This document shows positions 1-7,354 of a stretch of 64,000 nt of DNA, piece by piece (position 1 is the first letter of the stretch; each line of letters starts with the position of its first letter). The notes beneath the pieces are model-generated. The model was not told the DNA's origin, did no database searches, and worked only from the letters and a program-made list of their open reading frames with translations. The position numbers were made by a program, and so were the translations under genes. Source of the DNA: Neisseria uirgultaei (lineage in GTDB: Bacteria > Pseudomonadota > Gammaproteobacteria > Burkholderiales > Neisseriaceae); the NCBI RefSeq assembly GCF_962719845.1, contig NZ_CAUIYF010000002.1:124001-188000 (forward strand), written 5' to 3'.

Positions 1-1140
1 TCTGAAGGCACGCTCTTGGAATGGAAGAAAAAAGTTGGCGAAGCAGTTGCCCGTGACGAAATCCTGATCGATATCGAAACTGACAAAGTGGTTTTGGAAG
101 TACCTTCTCCACAAGCCGGCGTATTGGTTGAAATCGTAGCGCAAGACGGTGAAACCGTTGTTGCTGACCAAGTTTTGGCCCGTATCGATACAGCTGCCAC
201 TGCCGCTGCTGAAGCACCTGCCGCCGCGCCTGCAGAAGCTGCCCCAGCTGCCGCTCCTGCTGCTGCACAAAACAACGCCGCTATGCCTGCTGCCGCTAAA
301 CTGGCTGCCGAGACCGGTGTTGACGTGAACGCATTGCAAGGTTCCGGTCGTGACGGTCGCGTATTGAAAGAAGACGTACAAAATGCCGCTGCCAAACCTG
401 CCGCAGCCGCTGCTCCTGCCGTTGCGCTTCCTGCCGGCGCACGTCCTGAAGAACGCGTACCGATGAGCCGCCTGCGTGCCCGTGTTGCAGAACGCCTCTT
501 GGCTTCTCAACAAGAAAACGCCATTCTGACTACATTCAACGAAGTCAATATGAAACCAATCATGGACTTGCGTGCGAAGTACAAAGAAAAATTCGAGAAA
601 GAACACGGCGTGAAACTGGGCTTCATGTCCTTCTTCGTTAAAGCCGCGGTTGCCGCCCTGAAAAAATACCCGGTTGTGAATGCTTCTGTTGACGGCAAAG
701 ACATCGTGTACCACGGCTACTTCGACATCGGTATCGCGATTGGCAGCCCACGCGGTTTGGTTGTGCCTATCTTGCGCGATGCCGACCAAATGAGCATTGC
801 CGACATCGAACAAGCAATTGTTGATTACGCGAAAAAAGCCAAAGACGGCAAAATCGCTATCGAAGATTTGACCGGCGGTACATTCAGTATTACCAACGGC
901 GGTACTTTCGGTTCTATGATGTCCACCCCGATCATCAACCCGCCTCAATCTGCGATTTTGGGTATGCACGCCACTAAAGAGCGCGCTGTGGTTGAAAACG
1001 GCCAAGTTGTTGTCCGTCCAATGATGTATCTGGCTCTGTCTTACGACCACCGTATCATCGACGGCCGCGAAGCTGTATTGACTTTGGTAGCCATTAAAGA
1101 CGCGTTGGAAGACCCAGCACGCCTGTTGTTGGATCTGTAA
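1..1140 (+). CDS. sucB: Dihydrolipoyllysine-residue succinyltransferase, E2 of 2-oxoglutarate dehydrogenase (5' end cut by window)
   Basis: This is the E2 core subunit that transfers succinyl groups from the lipoyl arm to CoA. The reading frame is open from base 1, so the true start lies upstream of the window. Visible parts are the rest of the lipoyl domain with the lipoyl lysine in ETDKV (codon near base 85), an Ala/Pro-rich linker (about bases 200-290), a peripheral E3-binding domain (about bases 290-390, GSGRDGRV motif), a second Ala/Pro linker, and the acyltransferase domain. The active-site DHRIIDG motif lies near base 1050, ending in the usual LLLDL tail. lpdA (E3) follows, as expected for an odh/suc cluster. 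The succinyl rather than acetyl specificity is inferred from the sucCD neighbours. Confidence 0.95.
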   Translation, partial: SEGTLLEWKKKVGEAVARDEILIDIETDKVVLEVPSPQAGVLVEIVAQDGETVVADQVLARIDTAATAAAEAPAAAPAEAAPAAAPAAAQNNAAMPAAAKLAAETGVDVNALQGSGRDGRVLKEDVQNAAAKPAAAAAPAVALPAGARPEERVPMSRLRARVAERLLASQQENAILTTFNEVNMKPIMDLRAKYKEKFEKEHGVKLGFMSFFVKAAVAALKKYPVVNASVDGKDIVYHGYFDIGIAIGSPRGLVVPILRDADQMSIADIEQAIVDYAKKAKDGKIAIEDLTGGTFSITNGGTFGSMMSTPIINPPQSAILGMHATKERAVVENGQVVVRPMMYLALSYDHRIIDGREAVLTLVAIKDALEDPARLLLDL

Positions 1141-1144
1141 TCGT

Positions 1145-1185
1145 TTCAGACGGCCTTTTATTTGTTAATGAAAAGGCCGTCTGAA
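1145..1185. terminator. DUS-pair terminator after sucB
   Basis: Two inverted AG-DUS copies (TTCAGACGGCC and GGCCGTCTGAA) flanked by complementary A/T bases form a stem of about 15 bp followed by TTTTT. This is a typical neisserial dual-use terminator and uptake signal directly after the sucB stop. Confidence 0.85.
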
Positions 1186-1244
1186 TTTTTATTTAGATGT
1201 AGCGTAATGTAGTATCGTGCTACAATAGGCTCAACGAACGATTG

Positions 1245-1304
1245 AGGCCGTCTGAAACATTTGATTCGAATGAATCGGCAGATATGGACTTTCAGACGGC
1301 CTTT
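1245..1304. terminator. Second DUS inverted pair between sucB and lpdA
   Basis: AGGCCGTCTGAAA and TTTCAGACGGCCTTTT are separated by about 32 bases. With the preceding DUS hairpin this shows that the 258-base sucB-lpdA gap is not a simple operon spacer, so lpdA probably has its own promoter in the AT-rich stretch at about 1310-1390. Confidence 0.6.
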
Positions 1305-1398
1305 TCTTAAAACCATCAAAACGCAGTCATTCAAAATAAAAAAGAAACAAAAAGTATCGTTTTTATTTTGAGATACTGCAAAAGCAAAGGATGACACG

Positions 1399-2832
1399 AT
1401 GTCTCAATATGATGTAGTAGTGATTGGTGCAGGCCCGGGCGGATACGTTGCCGCCATCCGTGCTGCGCAACTGGGTTTCAAAACTGCTTGCGTTGACGCA
1501 GGCGTTAACAAAGCGGGCAATGCCCCTGCATTGGGCGGTACTTGCTTGAACGTAGGCTGTATCCCTTCCAAAGCCCTGTTGCAATCCAGCGAACATTTCC
1601 ACGCTGCGCAACACGATTTTGCCGAACACGGTATCACTGTCGGCGACGTAAAATTCGACGCGGCCAAAATGATTGAGCGCAAAGATGCCATTGTAACCAA
1701 GCTGACCGGCGGCGTGAAATTCCTGTTCCAAAAAAACAAAGTAACCAGCCTGTTCGGTACTGCTTCTTTTGCCGGTAAAAATGGCGATGCTTACCAAATC
1801 GAAGTCGATAACAAAGGCGAGAAAACCGTTATCGAAGCCAAACACGTCATCGTAGCCACAGGTTCCGTGCCGCGTCCGCTGCCACAAGTCGCTATCGACA
1901 ACGTGAACGTATTGGACAATGAAGGCGCATTGAACCTGACCGAAGTACCTGCCAAACTCGGCGTGATCGGTTCCGGCGTGATTGGTTTGGAAATGGGTTC
2001 CGTATGGAACCGCGTGGGTGCAGAAGTTACCATTCTTGAAGCTGCGCCGACCTTCCTGGCTGCCGCCGACCAACAAATCGCCAAAGAAGCCTTCAAATAC
2101 TTCACCAAAGAGCAAGGCTTGAACATCGAACTGGGCGTGAAAATCGGCGACATCAAATCTGAAGGCAAGGGCGTTTCCGTTGCTTACGAAACTGCTGCCG
2201 GCGAAGCCAAAACCGAAGTTTTCGACAAACTCATCGTTGCCATCGGCCGTATTCCAAACACTAAAGGCCTGAACGCCGAAGCCGTCGGCTTGGAAAAAGA
2301 CGAACGCGGCTTTATCAAAGTGGACGGCGAATGCCGTACCAACCTGCCTAACGTATGGGCAATCGGCGACGTGGTCCGCGGCCCGATGTTGGCACACAAA
2401 GCCAGCGATGAAGGCGTTGCCGTTGCCGAGCGCATTGCCGGTCAAAAACCGCATATCGACTTCAACAACGTACCGTTTGTGATTTACACCGACCCTGAAA
2501 TCGCTTGGGTGGGTAAAACCGAAGAGCAGCTCAAAGCCGAAGGCGTGGAGTACAAAAAAGGTACTTCAGGTTTCGGCGCAAACGGTCGCGCATTGGCAAT
2601 GGGCAAAGCCAAAGGTACGGTTAAAGTATTGGCAGATGCCAAAACCGACCGCATCTTGGGCGTACACATGATCGGCCCGGTTGTCAGCGAATTGGTTACC
2701 GAAGGCGTGACTGCGCTCGAATTCTTCGCCAGCAGCGAAGACATCGCCCGCATTATCCATGCCCACCCAACCTTGTCCGAAGTGGTTCACGAAGCTGCCT
2801 TGGCGGCCGACAAACGCGCTTTGCACGGTTGA
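1399..2832 (+). CDS. lpdA: Dihydrolipoyl dehydrogenase (E3)
   Basis: This FAD-dependent E3 reoxidises dihydrolipoyl groups and makes NADH. The 477-residue length is usual for an E3 without a lipoyl domain, unlike the longer lipoyl-bearing E3 known from neisserial pyruvate dehydrogenase. Motifs in order are an N-terminal FAD Rossmann GAGPGG (residues 11-16), the redox disulfide GGTCLNVGC (Cys49 and Cys54), a central NAD-binding GSGVIGLE motif (about residue 192), the second FAD motif WAIGDV (about 320), and the C-terminal interface catalytic HAHPTLSE (about 452). The start is supported by an AAAGGATG-type ribosome-binding site. Position after sucB points to a role in the 2-oxoglutarate dehydrogenase complex. 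Confidence 0.96.
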   Translation: MSQYDVVVIGAGPGGYVAAIRAAQLGFKTACVDAGVNKAGNAPALGGTCLNVGCIPSKALLQSSEHFHAAQHDFAEHGITVGDVKFDAAKMIERKDAIVTKLTGGVKFLFQKNKVTSLFGTASFAGKNGDAYQIEVDNKGEKTVIEAKHVIVATGSVPRPLPQVAIDNVNVLDNEGALNLTEVPAKLGVIGSGVIGLEMGSVWNRVGAEVTILEAAPTFLAAADQQIAKEAFKYFTKEQGLNIELGVKIGDIKSEGKGVSVAYETAAGEAKTEVFDKLIVAIGRIPNTKGLNAEAVGLEKDERGFIKVDGECRTNLPNVWAIGDVVRGPMLAHKASDEGVAVAERIAGQKPHIDFNNVPFVIYTDPEIAWVGKTEEQLKAEGVEYKKGTSGFGANGRALAMGKAKGTVKVLADAKTDRILGVHMIGPVVSELVTEGVTALEFFASSEDIARIIHAHPTLSEVVHEAALAADKRALHG

Positions 2833-2840
2833 TAGACATT

Positions 2841-2870
2841 AAGGCCGTCTGAAACTTTTCAGACGGCCTT
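2841..2870. terminator. DUS-pair terminator after lpdA
   Basis: A compact inverted pair of AG-DUS, AAGGCCGTCTGAA then TTCAGACGGCCTT with a very short loop, lies just after the lpdA stop. Confidence 0.85.
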
Positions 2871-2956
2871 AAGGCCTTCGACAAATTGAATGTTCCGAGA
2901 GCTCCGTTTTCTGATTTATAATTCCGTCAGGCAAACACACAGCACTTACATTCATT

Positions 2957-3244
2957 ATGAACAAAGAAATAGTCGGTATTTTCTTTATACCGGCGGGCAT
3001 CATCAGCATGTGTATGGCCGCATTGTGGCAGATGTATGTGATGATGACCGAAACTTATACGCTCAACCGTTTCAAAGATAAAGAATTGGTTTGGCGCGTG
3101 GCATTGTTATTTATCAGTTTCAGCCTTGCCGTTTATCTGCTCTGCCCGAATTCGCGTAAAAAAGGCATTGTCTTTTTTATTCTCGGAGGAGGTGGCGCAA
3201 CCATGTATCTGCTGGCGCGGATGTGGTTGCCCTTCAGTAAATAG
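2957..3244 (+). CDS. Small inner-membrane protein of unknown function
   Basis: This 95-residue protein has no function I recognise. Three hydrophobic segments are visible, at about residues 5-27 (GIFFIPAGIISM...), 47-64 (WRVALLFISFSLAVYLL) and 70-90 (GIVFFILGGGGATMYLLA), with a positively charged RKKG stretch between the last two. It lies alone between lpdA and sucC on the same strand, with a DUS terminator before it and a single DUS after it (about 3249). A longer overlapping frame from base 2890 lacks such hydrophobic structure and was not chosen. It may be carried in the suc cluster only by position. Confidence 0.7.
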   Translation: MNKEIVGIFFIPAGIISMCMAALWQMYVMMTETYTLNRFKDKELVWRVALLFISFSLAVYLLCPNSRKKGIVFFILGGGGATMYLLARMWLPFSK

Positions 3245-3315
3245 TAGGGCCGTCTGAAAATATGGGATTGGCCGCAGGGCGATTCCTAAAACCCACTCAC
3301 CTTAAGGAGAAATCC

Positions 3316-4482
3316 ATGAATTTACACGAGTATCAGGCTAAAGAACTGCTGGCTGGCTACGGTTTGCCCGTACAAGGCGGTATTTTGGCACACAACGGCG
3401 AAGAAGCCGCTGCAGCTTACGACAAATTGGGCGGCAAATTCGCTGTTGTCAAAGCACAAGTACACGCCGGCGGCCGCGGTAAAGCGGGCGGCGTAAAAGT
3501 CGTTAAAAGCCGCGAAGAAGCTAAAGAAGTGGCTGAAAGCCTGATTGGCACCAACTTGGTAACTTACCAAACCGATGCCAACGGCCAACCTGTCAACAGC
3601 GTTTTGGTTTGCGAAGACATGTATCCGGTTCAAACCGAGCTGTACTTGGGCGCAGTGGTTGACCGTTCTACCCGCCGCGTTACATTCATGGCTTCTACCG
3701 AAGGCGGCGTGGAAATCGAAAAAGTTGCTGCCGAAACTCCTGAAAAAATCTTCAAAGTAACCGTTGATCCGCTGGTCGGCCTGCAACCTTGCCAAGCTCG
3801 CGAAGTTGCCTTCCAACTGGGCTTGAAAGACAAACAAATCAACGAGTTCGTCAAACTGATGACCGGCGCGTACAAAGCGTTTATCGAAAACGACTTCGCA
3901 CTGTTTGAAGTAAACCCATTGGCAGTTCGCGAAAACGGCGCGCTCGCCTGCGTGGACGGCAAAATCGGTATCGACAGCAACGCCCTCTACCGACTGCCAA
4001 AAATCACCGAATTACGCGACAAATCCCAAGAAAACGAACGTGAGCTGAAAGCTTCCGAATTCGACCTGAACTATGTTGCCTTGGAAGGCAACATCGGCTG
4101 TATGGTTAATGGTGCCGGTTTGGCGATGGCTACTATGGACATCATCAAACTCAAAGGCGGCCAACCTGCCAACTTCTTGGACGTTGGCGGCGGCGCAACC
4201 AAAGACCGCGTGGTTGAAGCGTTCAAACTGATTCTGGAAGACAAATCCGTTAAAGGCGTATTGATCAATATCTTCGGCGGTATCGTACGTTGCGACATGA
4301 TTGCGGAAGCCATCGTGGCAGCCGTTAAAGAAATCAACGTCAACGTTCCTGTCGTTGTTCGTTTGGAAGGTAACAACGCCGAACTCGGCGCGAAAATCCT
4401 GAACGAATCAGGTCTGAAACTGACTTCTGCAGACGGCCTGAATGACGCAGCCGAAAAAATTGTTGCAGCCGTAAACGCCTAA
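3316..4482 (+). CDS. sucC: Succinyl-CoA synthetase beta subunit (ADP-forming)
   Basis: The beta subunit carries the ATP-grasp nucleotide site and pairs with SucD to convert succinyl-CoA, ADP and phosphate to succinate, CoA and ATP. The ATG at 3316 was chosen because it gives the standard 388-residue SucC starting MNLHEYQAKELL and sits 8 bases after an AAGGAGA ribosome-binding site; an upstream in-frame start at 3262 would add non-homologous residues. The ATP-grasp signature is seen as VKAQVHAGGRGKAGGVK (about residues 46-62) and the C-terminal ligase domain includes GGGATKDRVVEAF and NIFGGIVRCD. Only 10 bases separate it from sucD, so the two are co-translated. Confidence 0.96.
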   Translation: MNLHEYQAKELLAGYGLPVQGGILAHNGEEAAAAYDKLGGKFAVVKAQVHAGGRGKAGGVKVVKSREEAKEVAESLIGTNLVTYQTDANGQPVNSVLVCEDMYPVQTELYLGAVVDRSTRRVTFMASTEGGVEIEKVAAETPEKIFKVTVDPLVGLQPCQAREVAFQLGLKDKQINEFVKLMTGAYKAFIENDFALFEVNPLAVRENGALACVDGKIGIDSNALYRLPKITELRDKSQENERELKASEFDLNYVALEGNIGCMVNGAGLAMATMDIIKLKGGQPANFLDVGGGATKDRVVEAFKLILEDKSVKGVLINIFGGIVRCDMIAEAIVAAVKEINVNVPVVVRLEGNNAELGAKILNESGLKLTSADGLNDAAEKIVAAVNA

Positions 4483-4492
4483 GGAGAAAAGA

Positions 4493-5383
4493 ATGAGCGT
4501 ATTGATTAATAAAGACACCAAAGTATTGGTTCAAGGTTTCACCGGTAAAAACGGTACTTTCCACTCCGAACAAGCTCTGGCTTACGGCACTAAAGTTGTC
4601 GGCGGCGTTACCCCGGGCAAAGGCGGTCAAACCCACCTGAACCTGCCTGTATTCAACACCATGAAAGAAGCCGTTAAAGAAACCGGTGCTGACGCATCCG
4701 TGATTTACGTTCCCGCTCCGTTTGTTTTAGACTCTATCGTTGAAGCTGTTGATTCAGGCGTAGGCTTGGTCGTTGTGATTACCGAAGGCGTACCGACTCT
4801 GGACATGCTCAAAGCCAAACGCTACTTGGAGACCAACGGCAACGGCACACGTTTGGTCGGCCCAAACTGCCCGGGCGTGATTACTCCGGGTGAGTGCAAA
4901 ATCGGCATTATGCCGGGCCACATCCACACTCCGGGCCGCATCGGTATTATTTCCCGTTCCGGTACATTGACTTACGAAGCTGTGGCACAAACCACCAAAC
5001 TGGGCTTGGGTCAATCAACCTGTATCGGTATCGGCGGCGACCCGATTCCCGGTATGAACCAAATCGACGCACTGAAACTCTTCCAAGAAGACCCGGATAC
5101 CGACGCCATTATCATGATCGGTGAAATCGGCGGTACTGCGGAAGAAGAAGCAGCCGAATACATCCAATCCAACGTAACCAAACCTGTTGTCGGTTACATT
5201 GCCGGTGTTACCGCTCCTAAAGGCAAACGCATGGGCCACGCCGGTGCGATTATCTCCGGCGGCAAAGGTACTGCCGAGGAAAAATTCGCCGCTTTCGAAA
5301 AAGCCGGCATCGCCTACACACGCAGCCCTGCCGAGTTGGGCACGACGATGCTGGAAGTGTTGAAAGCAAAAGGTTTGGCATAA
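4493..5383 (+). CDS. sucD: Succinyl-CoA synthetase alpha subunit
   Basis: The alpha subunit binds CoA and carries the phosphohistidine. The 296-residue protein has an N-terminal Rossmann CoA-binding domain (VQGFTGKNGTFH, residues 13-24), GPNCPGV (123-129), and the active-site histidine in GHAGAI (His249). The ribosome-binding site AAGGAGAA lies directly before the ATG and overlaps the end of the sucC operon spacer. It completes the suc block and is followed by a DUS terminator. Confidence 0.96.
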   Translation: MSVLINKDTKVLVQGFTGKNGTFHSEQALAYGTKVVGGVTPGKGGQTHLNLPVFNTMKEAVKETGADASVIYVPAPFVLDSIVEAVDSGVGLVVVITEGVPTLDMLKAKRYLETNGNGTRLVGPNCPGVITPGECKIGIMPGHIHTPGRIGIISRSGTLTYEAVAQTTKLGLGQSTCIGIGGDPIPGMNQIDALKLFQEDPDTDAIIMIGEIGGTAEEEAAEYIQSNVTKPVVGYIAGVTAPKGKRMGHAGAIISGGKGTAEEKFAAFEKAGIAYTRSPAELGTTMLEVLKAKGLA

Positions 5384-5410
5384 TCAGGTTTGACAACTGA
5401 TTGAACATCA

Positions 5411-5452
5411 AATGCCGTCTGAAACCGGAAATCGGGTTTCAGACGGCATTTT
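5411..5452. terminator. DUS-pair terminator after sucD
   Basis: AATGCCGTCTGAAACC and GGTTTCAGACGGCATT form a stem of about 16 bp followed by TTGTTTGT, closing the sucCD transcript. Confidence 0.85.
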
Positions 5453-5551
5453 GTTTGTCATTTCAAAAAGAGGCAGCCTCAACATACCCACATTATTTTT
5501 TGCCCTTTGAGGCAGTCAGAATATTTATCGGTCAAACAGGAGTAAACCCGT

Positions 5552-5692
5552 AAATTGCCTCTTGCACCTTATTCACCTGAGCTCAACCCGATTGAGAAAG
5601 TGTGGGCGAATATTAAGCGGTATCTGCAAACCGTTTTGTCTGATTACGCCCGATTTGACGATGCACTACTGTCCTATTTTGATTTTAATTGA
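5552..5692 (+). pseudogene. IS630-type transposase C-terminal remnant
   Basis: Only the last 46 codons of a DDE transposase remain. They include the typical APYSPELNPIEKVWANIKR block that surrounds the final catalytic acid of IS630-family (Tc1/mariner-like) transposases, and end at TGA 5690-5692. An in-frame stop lies just upstream (5543-5545) and no N-terminal part is visible. The remnant's end overlaps the 3' end of the RAYT gene on the other strand. Confidence 0.75.
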
Positions 5693-6160
5693 TTATATTT
5701 TTGCAGGATTCTGTTTTAGCACGCGACATTTTTTGTTTGATAGGATTGGAATGGATGTAGTCCGCGCAACGCTGCAAATCTGTTTCGTCGCGCACGGTGT
5801 GTTCGTAAAAACGCCGTTGCCAAATACCGCGTTCGTGCTGCCGCTGTTTGCTGGCAGACAGGTTTTCTTGCTGGCAGACAGGTTTTCGGCACGAGGGAAA
5901 TGTGCGGAGAATTTGGTTTTAATCAGCCGCCAGCGCAGGGAATAATCCGCATCGTCGGGCGGCAACGTCCAAATGGCGTGAATGTAGTTCGGCAGTACGC
6001 ATACGGTGACGGTTTCAAAGGGATATTGTTTTTGCACATCCATATAAGCCGCACGCAATAAGTCGATATGTTCGACAAGCAGGCGCGATTTTGGGTTGGC
6101 GAGTTTGACGGTGAAAAAGAATGTGCCGCCGGCAATGAAGTTTCTGCGATAACGCGCCAT
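5685..6160 (-). pseudogene. REP-associated tyrosine transposase (RAYT, Y1/IS200-like), frameshifted
   Basis: The N-terminal part (MARYRRNFIAGGTFFFTV, VLPNYIHAIWTLP, RWRLIKTKFS) matches the RAYT/TnpA_REP family of single-copy Y1 transposases. A 20-bp tandem duplication at 5848-5887 changes the frame after ENLSAS. Removing one copy restores the conserved RAYT C-terminus: QRQHERGIWQRRFYEHTVRD then ADYIHSNPIKQ with the presumed catalytic tyrosine, ending at TAA (5685-5687 on this strand). The family's HUH metal motif reads YIH here, so one histidine is also lost. As read, the frame continues to 5693 as unrelated residues. The gene is therefore inactive on two counts. Confidence 0.85.
5848..5887. 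repeat. Exact 20-bp tandem duplication inside the RAYT gene
   Basis: The unit ttgctggcagacaggttttc occurs twice head to tail (5848-5867 and 5868-5887). Twenty is not a multiple of three, so it frameshifts the gene on the minus strand. Confidence 0.97.
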
Positions 6161-6195
6161 AGGATTTTTGTTTGTGGTTTGGGTGTTGGAGAAGG

Positions 6196-6310
6196 AACGG
6201 TTTGTTGTTTAAGGTTTTAACTTTGTTGAAGCTGACGCTTTCAGACGATATCGGAGGCCGTCTGAAAGCGTCAGCTTCAACAAAGTTAAAAGTTGAAACG
6301 GCAAACCGTC
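6196..6310. repeat. Long inverted repeat upstream of the RAYT pseudogene
   Basis: A perfect inverted repeat of 33 bp (6215-6247 with 6259-6291) encloses an 11-base loop and includes a DUS. An outer imperfect pair extends it (ACGGTTTG at about 6198 with CAAACCGT at about 6303). It lies only about 55 bases upstream of the RAYT start, where RAYT elements in other bacteria often have palindromic REP sequences (inference). Confidence 0.85.
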
Positions 6311-6359
6311 AATCAAGCAACCGCGTGCGTGCGTACCGCACACACCCTACACGTTGGCT

Positions 6360-6538
6360 TTGAAGTTCCGTGCAATTCACAGGTAGGGTGTACGGCACAG
6401 CCACGCACGCGGAGGGGGAGGGGTATGCAGGCTACGGCTTGCTACGCGTTGATTTTGAAGTTCCGCGTAATTCACAGGTAAGGTGTGTGGCGCAGCCACG
6501 CACGCGCGTGGATTGGGTATGTAGGCTACGGCTTGCTT
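6360..6538. repeat. Two-copy imperfect direct repeat, 95-bp period
   Basis: The blocks starting at 6360 and 6455 share TTGAAGTTCC, AATTCACAGGTA, CAGCCACGCACGCG and GGCTACGGCTTGCT in the same order. The second copy runs into the 3' end of the neighbouring abortive-infection gene. No gene is supported in 6311-6525. Confidence 0.8.
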
Positions 6539-7353
6539 TTTTGTTGATTTTTTTCTTGCTTTTCATATTCCTCAAGTAAGTTTAAGTTATTACCATAAGC
6601 TGTTTTTTTATAGCGAATTAAATCAGTTGATGTTATTTCATCGTGAAGATGTTCAAAAAGATGGTATTTCTCTATCAGTGGAGCAAATTTATCTTTTCCC
6701 CATTTAGATAGCCCACTATAAAACAGAAAAAACAATTCATCACTTGAGATTTGTGCACGTAGCATGTGTATATAAAAAGTTTTCTGCTCCTTACTTAATT
6801 TACTTTTATCTATATACTTTACTGCATGGTATATGCCTCTAAAATAATGCCCGAGAACTCTGTGTAAATATTCTTCATAAAAATTCTCATACTTTCCTAT
6901 ATTTCCTTTAGAATGCGAGGGAATTCTTTCAAGCTTAAAGTGATTTCTTAATATAATAAATACAAGCCGACCAGACACACCTTCTTGTATGTATAAATCT
7001 CGTTTATGTCCCTCAATTTTATAGGATACTTTTCCTTTAAGTAATTGAAGCCCATCAATGATGTTGTTGACTGTTTCAAGATGTTTAAACAGATGCTCTT
7101 CGGTTTGCCTAGCTTTTCTCTCTCTATTGCCAATATAAATTGCGATAAAAGCACCGCACATTGCAAGCCCTGAGAAGATAGCATTTAAACTTCCATAAGA
7201 ATCTCCGTGCAAACCTAACATTTCTTTGCTTGGGGTCTCTATTTTAGTAGATAGCTGAATTTTCCAGTTTAGAATTTCTGGGTAATTCCACCACAATATG
7301 CCAATCAGAGCAAAAATGATAACTAACAAAATAGTCGAAATAAATTTATTCAT
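6526..7353 (-). CDS. Putative phage abortive infection protein (putAbiC family)
   Basis: This 275-residue membrane-anchored protein resembles the putAbiC family of anti-phage abortive-infection proteins. Two hydrophobic segments lie at residues 4-23 and about 55-76 (GSLNAIFSGLAMCGAFIAIYIG). A helical cytoplasmic part follows with the family-typical pattern HYFRGIYHAVKYID, IHMLRAQISSDELFFLFYSGLS and KFAPLIEKYHLFEHL. Its start lies 1 base after the uvrA stop on the same strand, so it could be translated by read-through from uvrA. Base composition is clearly AT-richer than uvrA, which together with the neighbouring RAYT and IS remnants suggests acquisition by transfer. The trigger and mechanism are not visible. 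Confidence 0.75.
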   Translation of the reverse strand: MNKFISTILLVIIFALIGILWWNYPEILNWKIQLSTKIETPSKEMLGLHGDSYGSLNAIFSGLAMCGAFIAIYIGNRERKARQTEEHLFKHLETVNNIIDGLQLLKGKVSYKIEGHKRDLYIQEGVSGRLVFIILRNHFKLERIPSHSKGNIGKYENFYEEYLHRVLGHYFRGIYHAVKYIDKSKLSKEQKTFYIHMLRAQISSDELFFLFYSGLSKWGKDKFAPLIEKYHLFEHLHDEITSTDLIRYKKTAYGNNLNLLEEYEKQEKNQQKSKP

Positions 7354-7354
7354 T

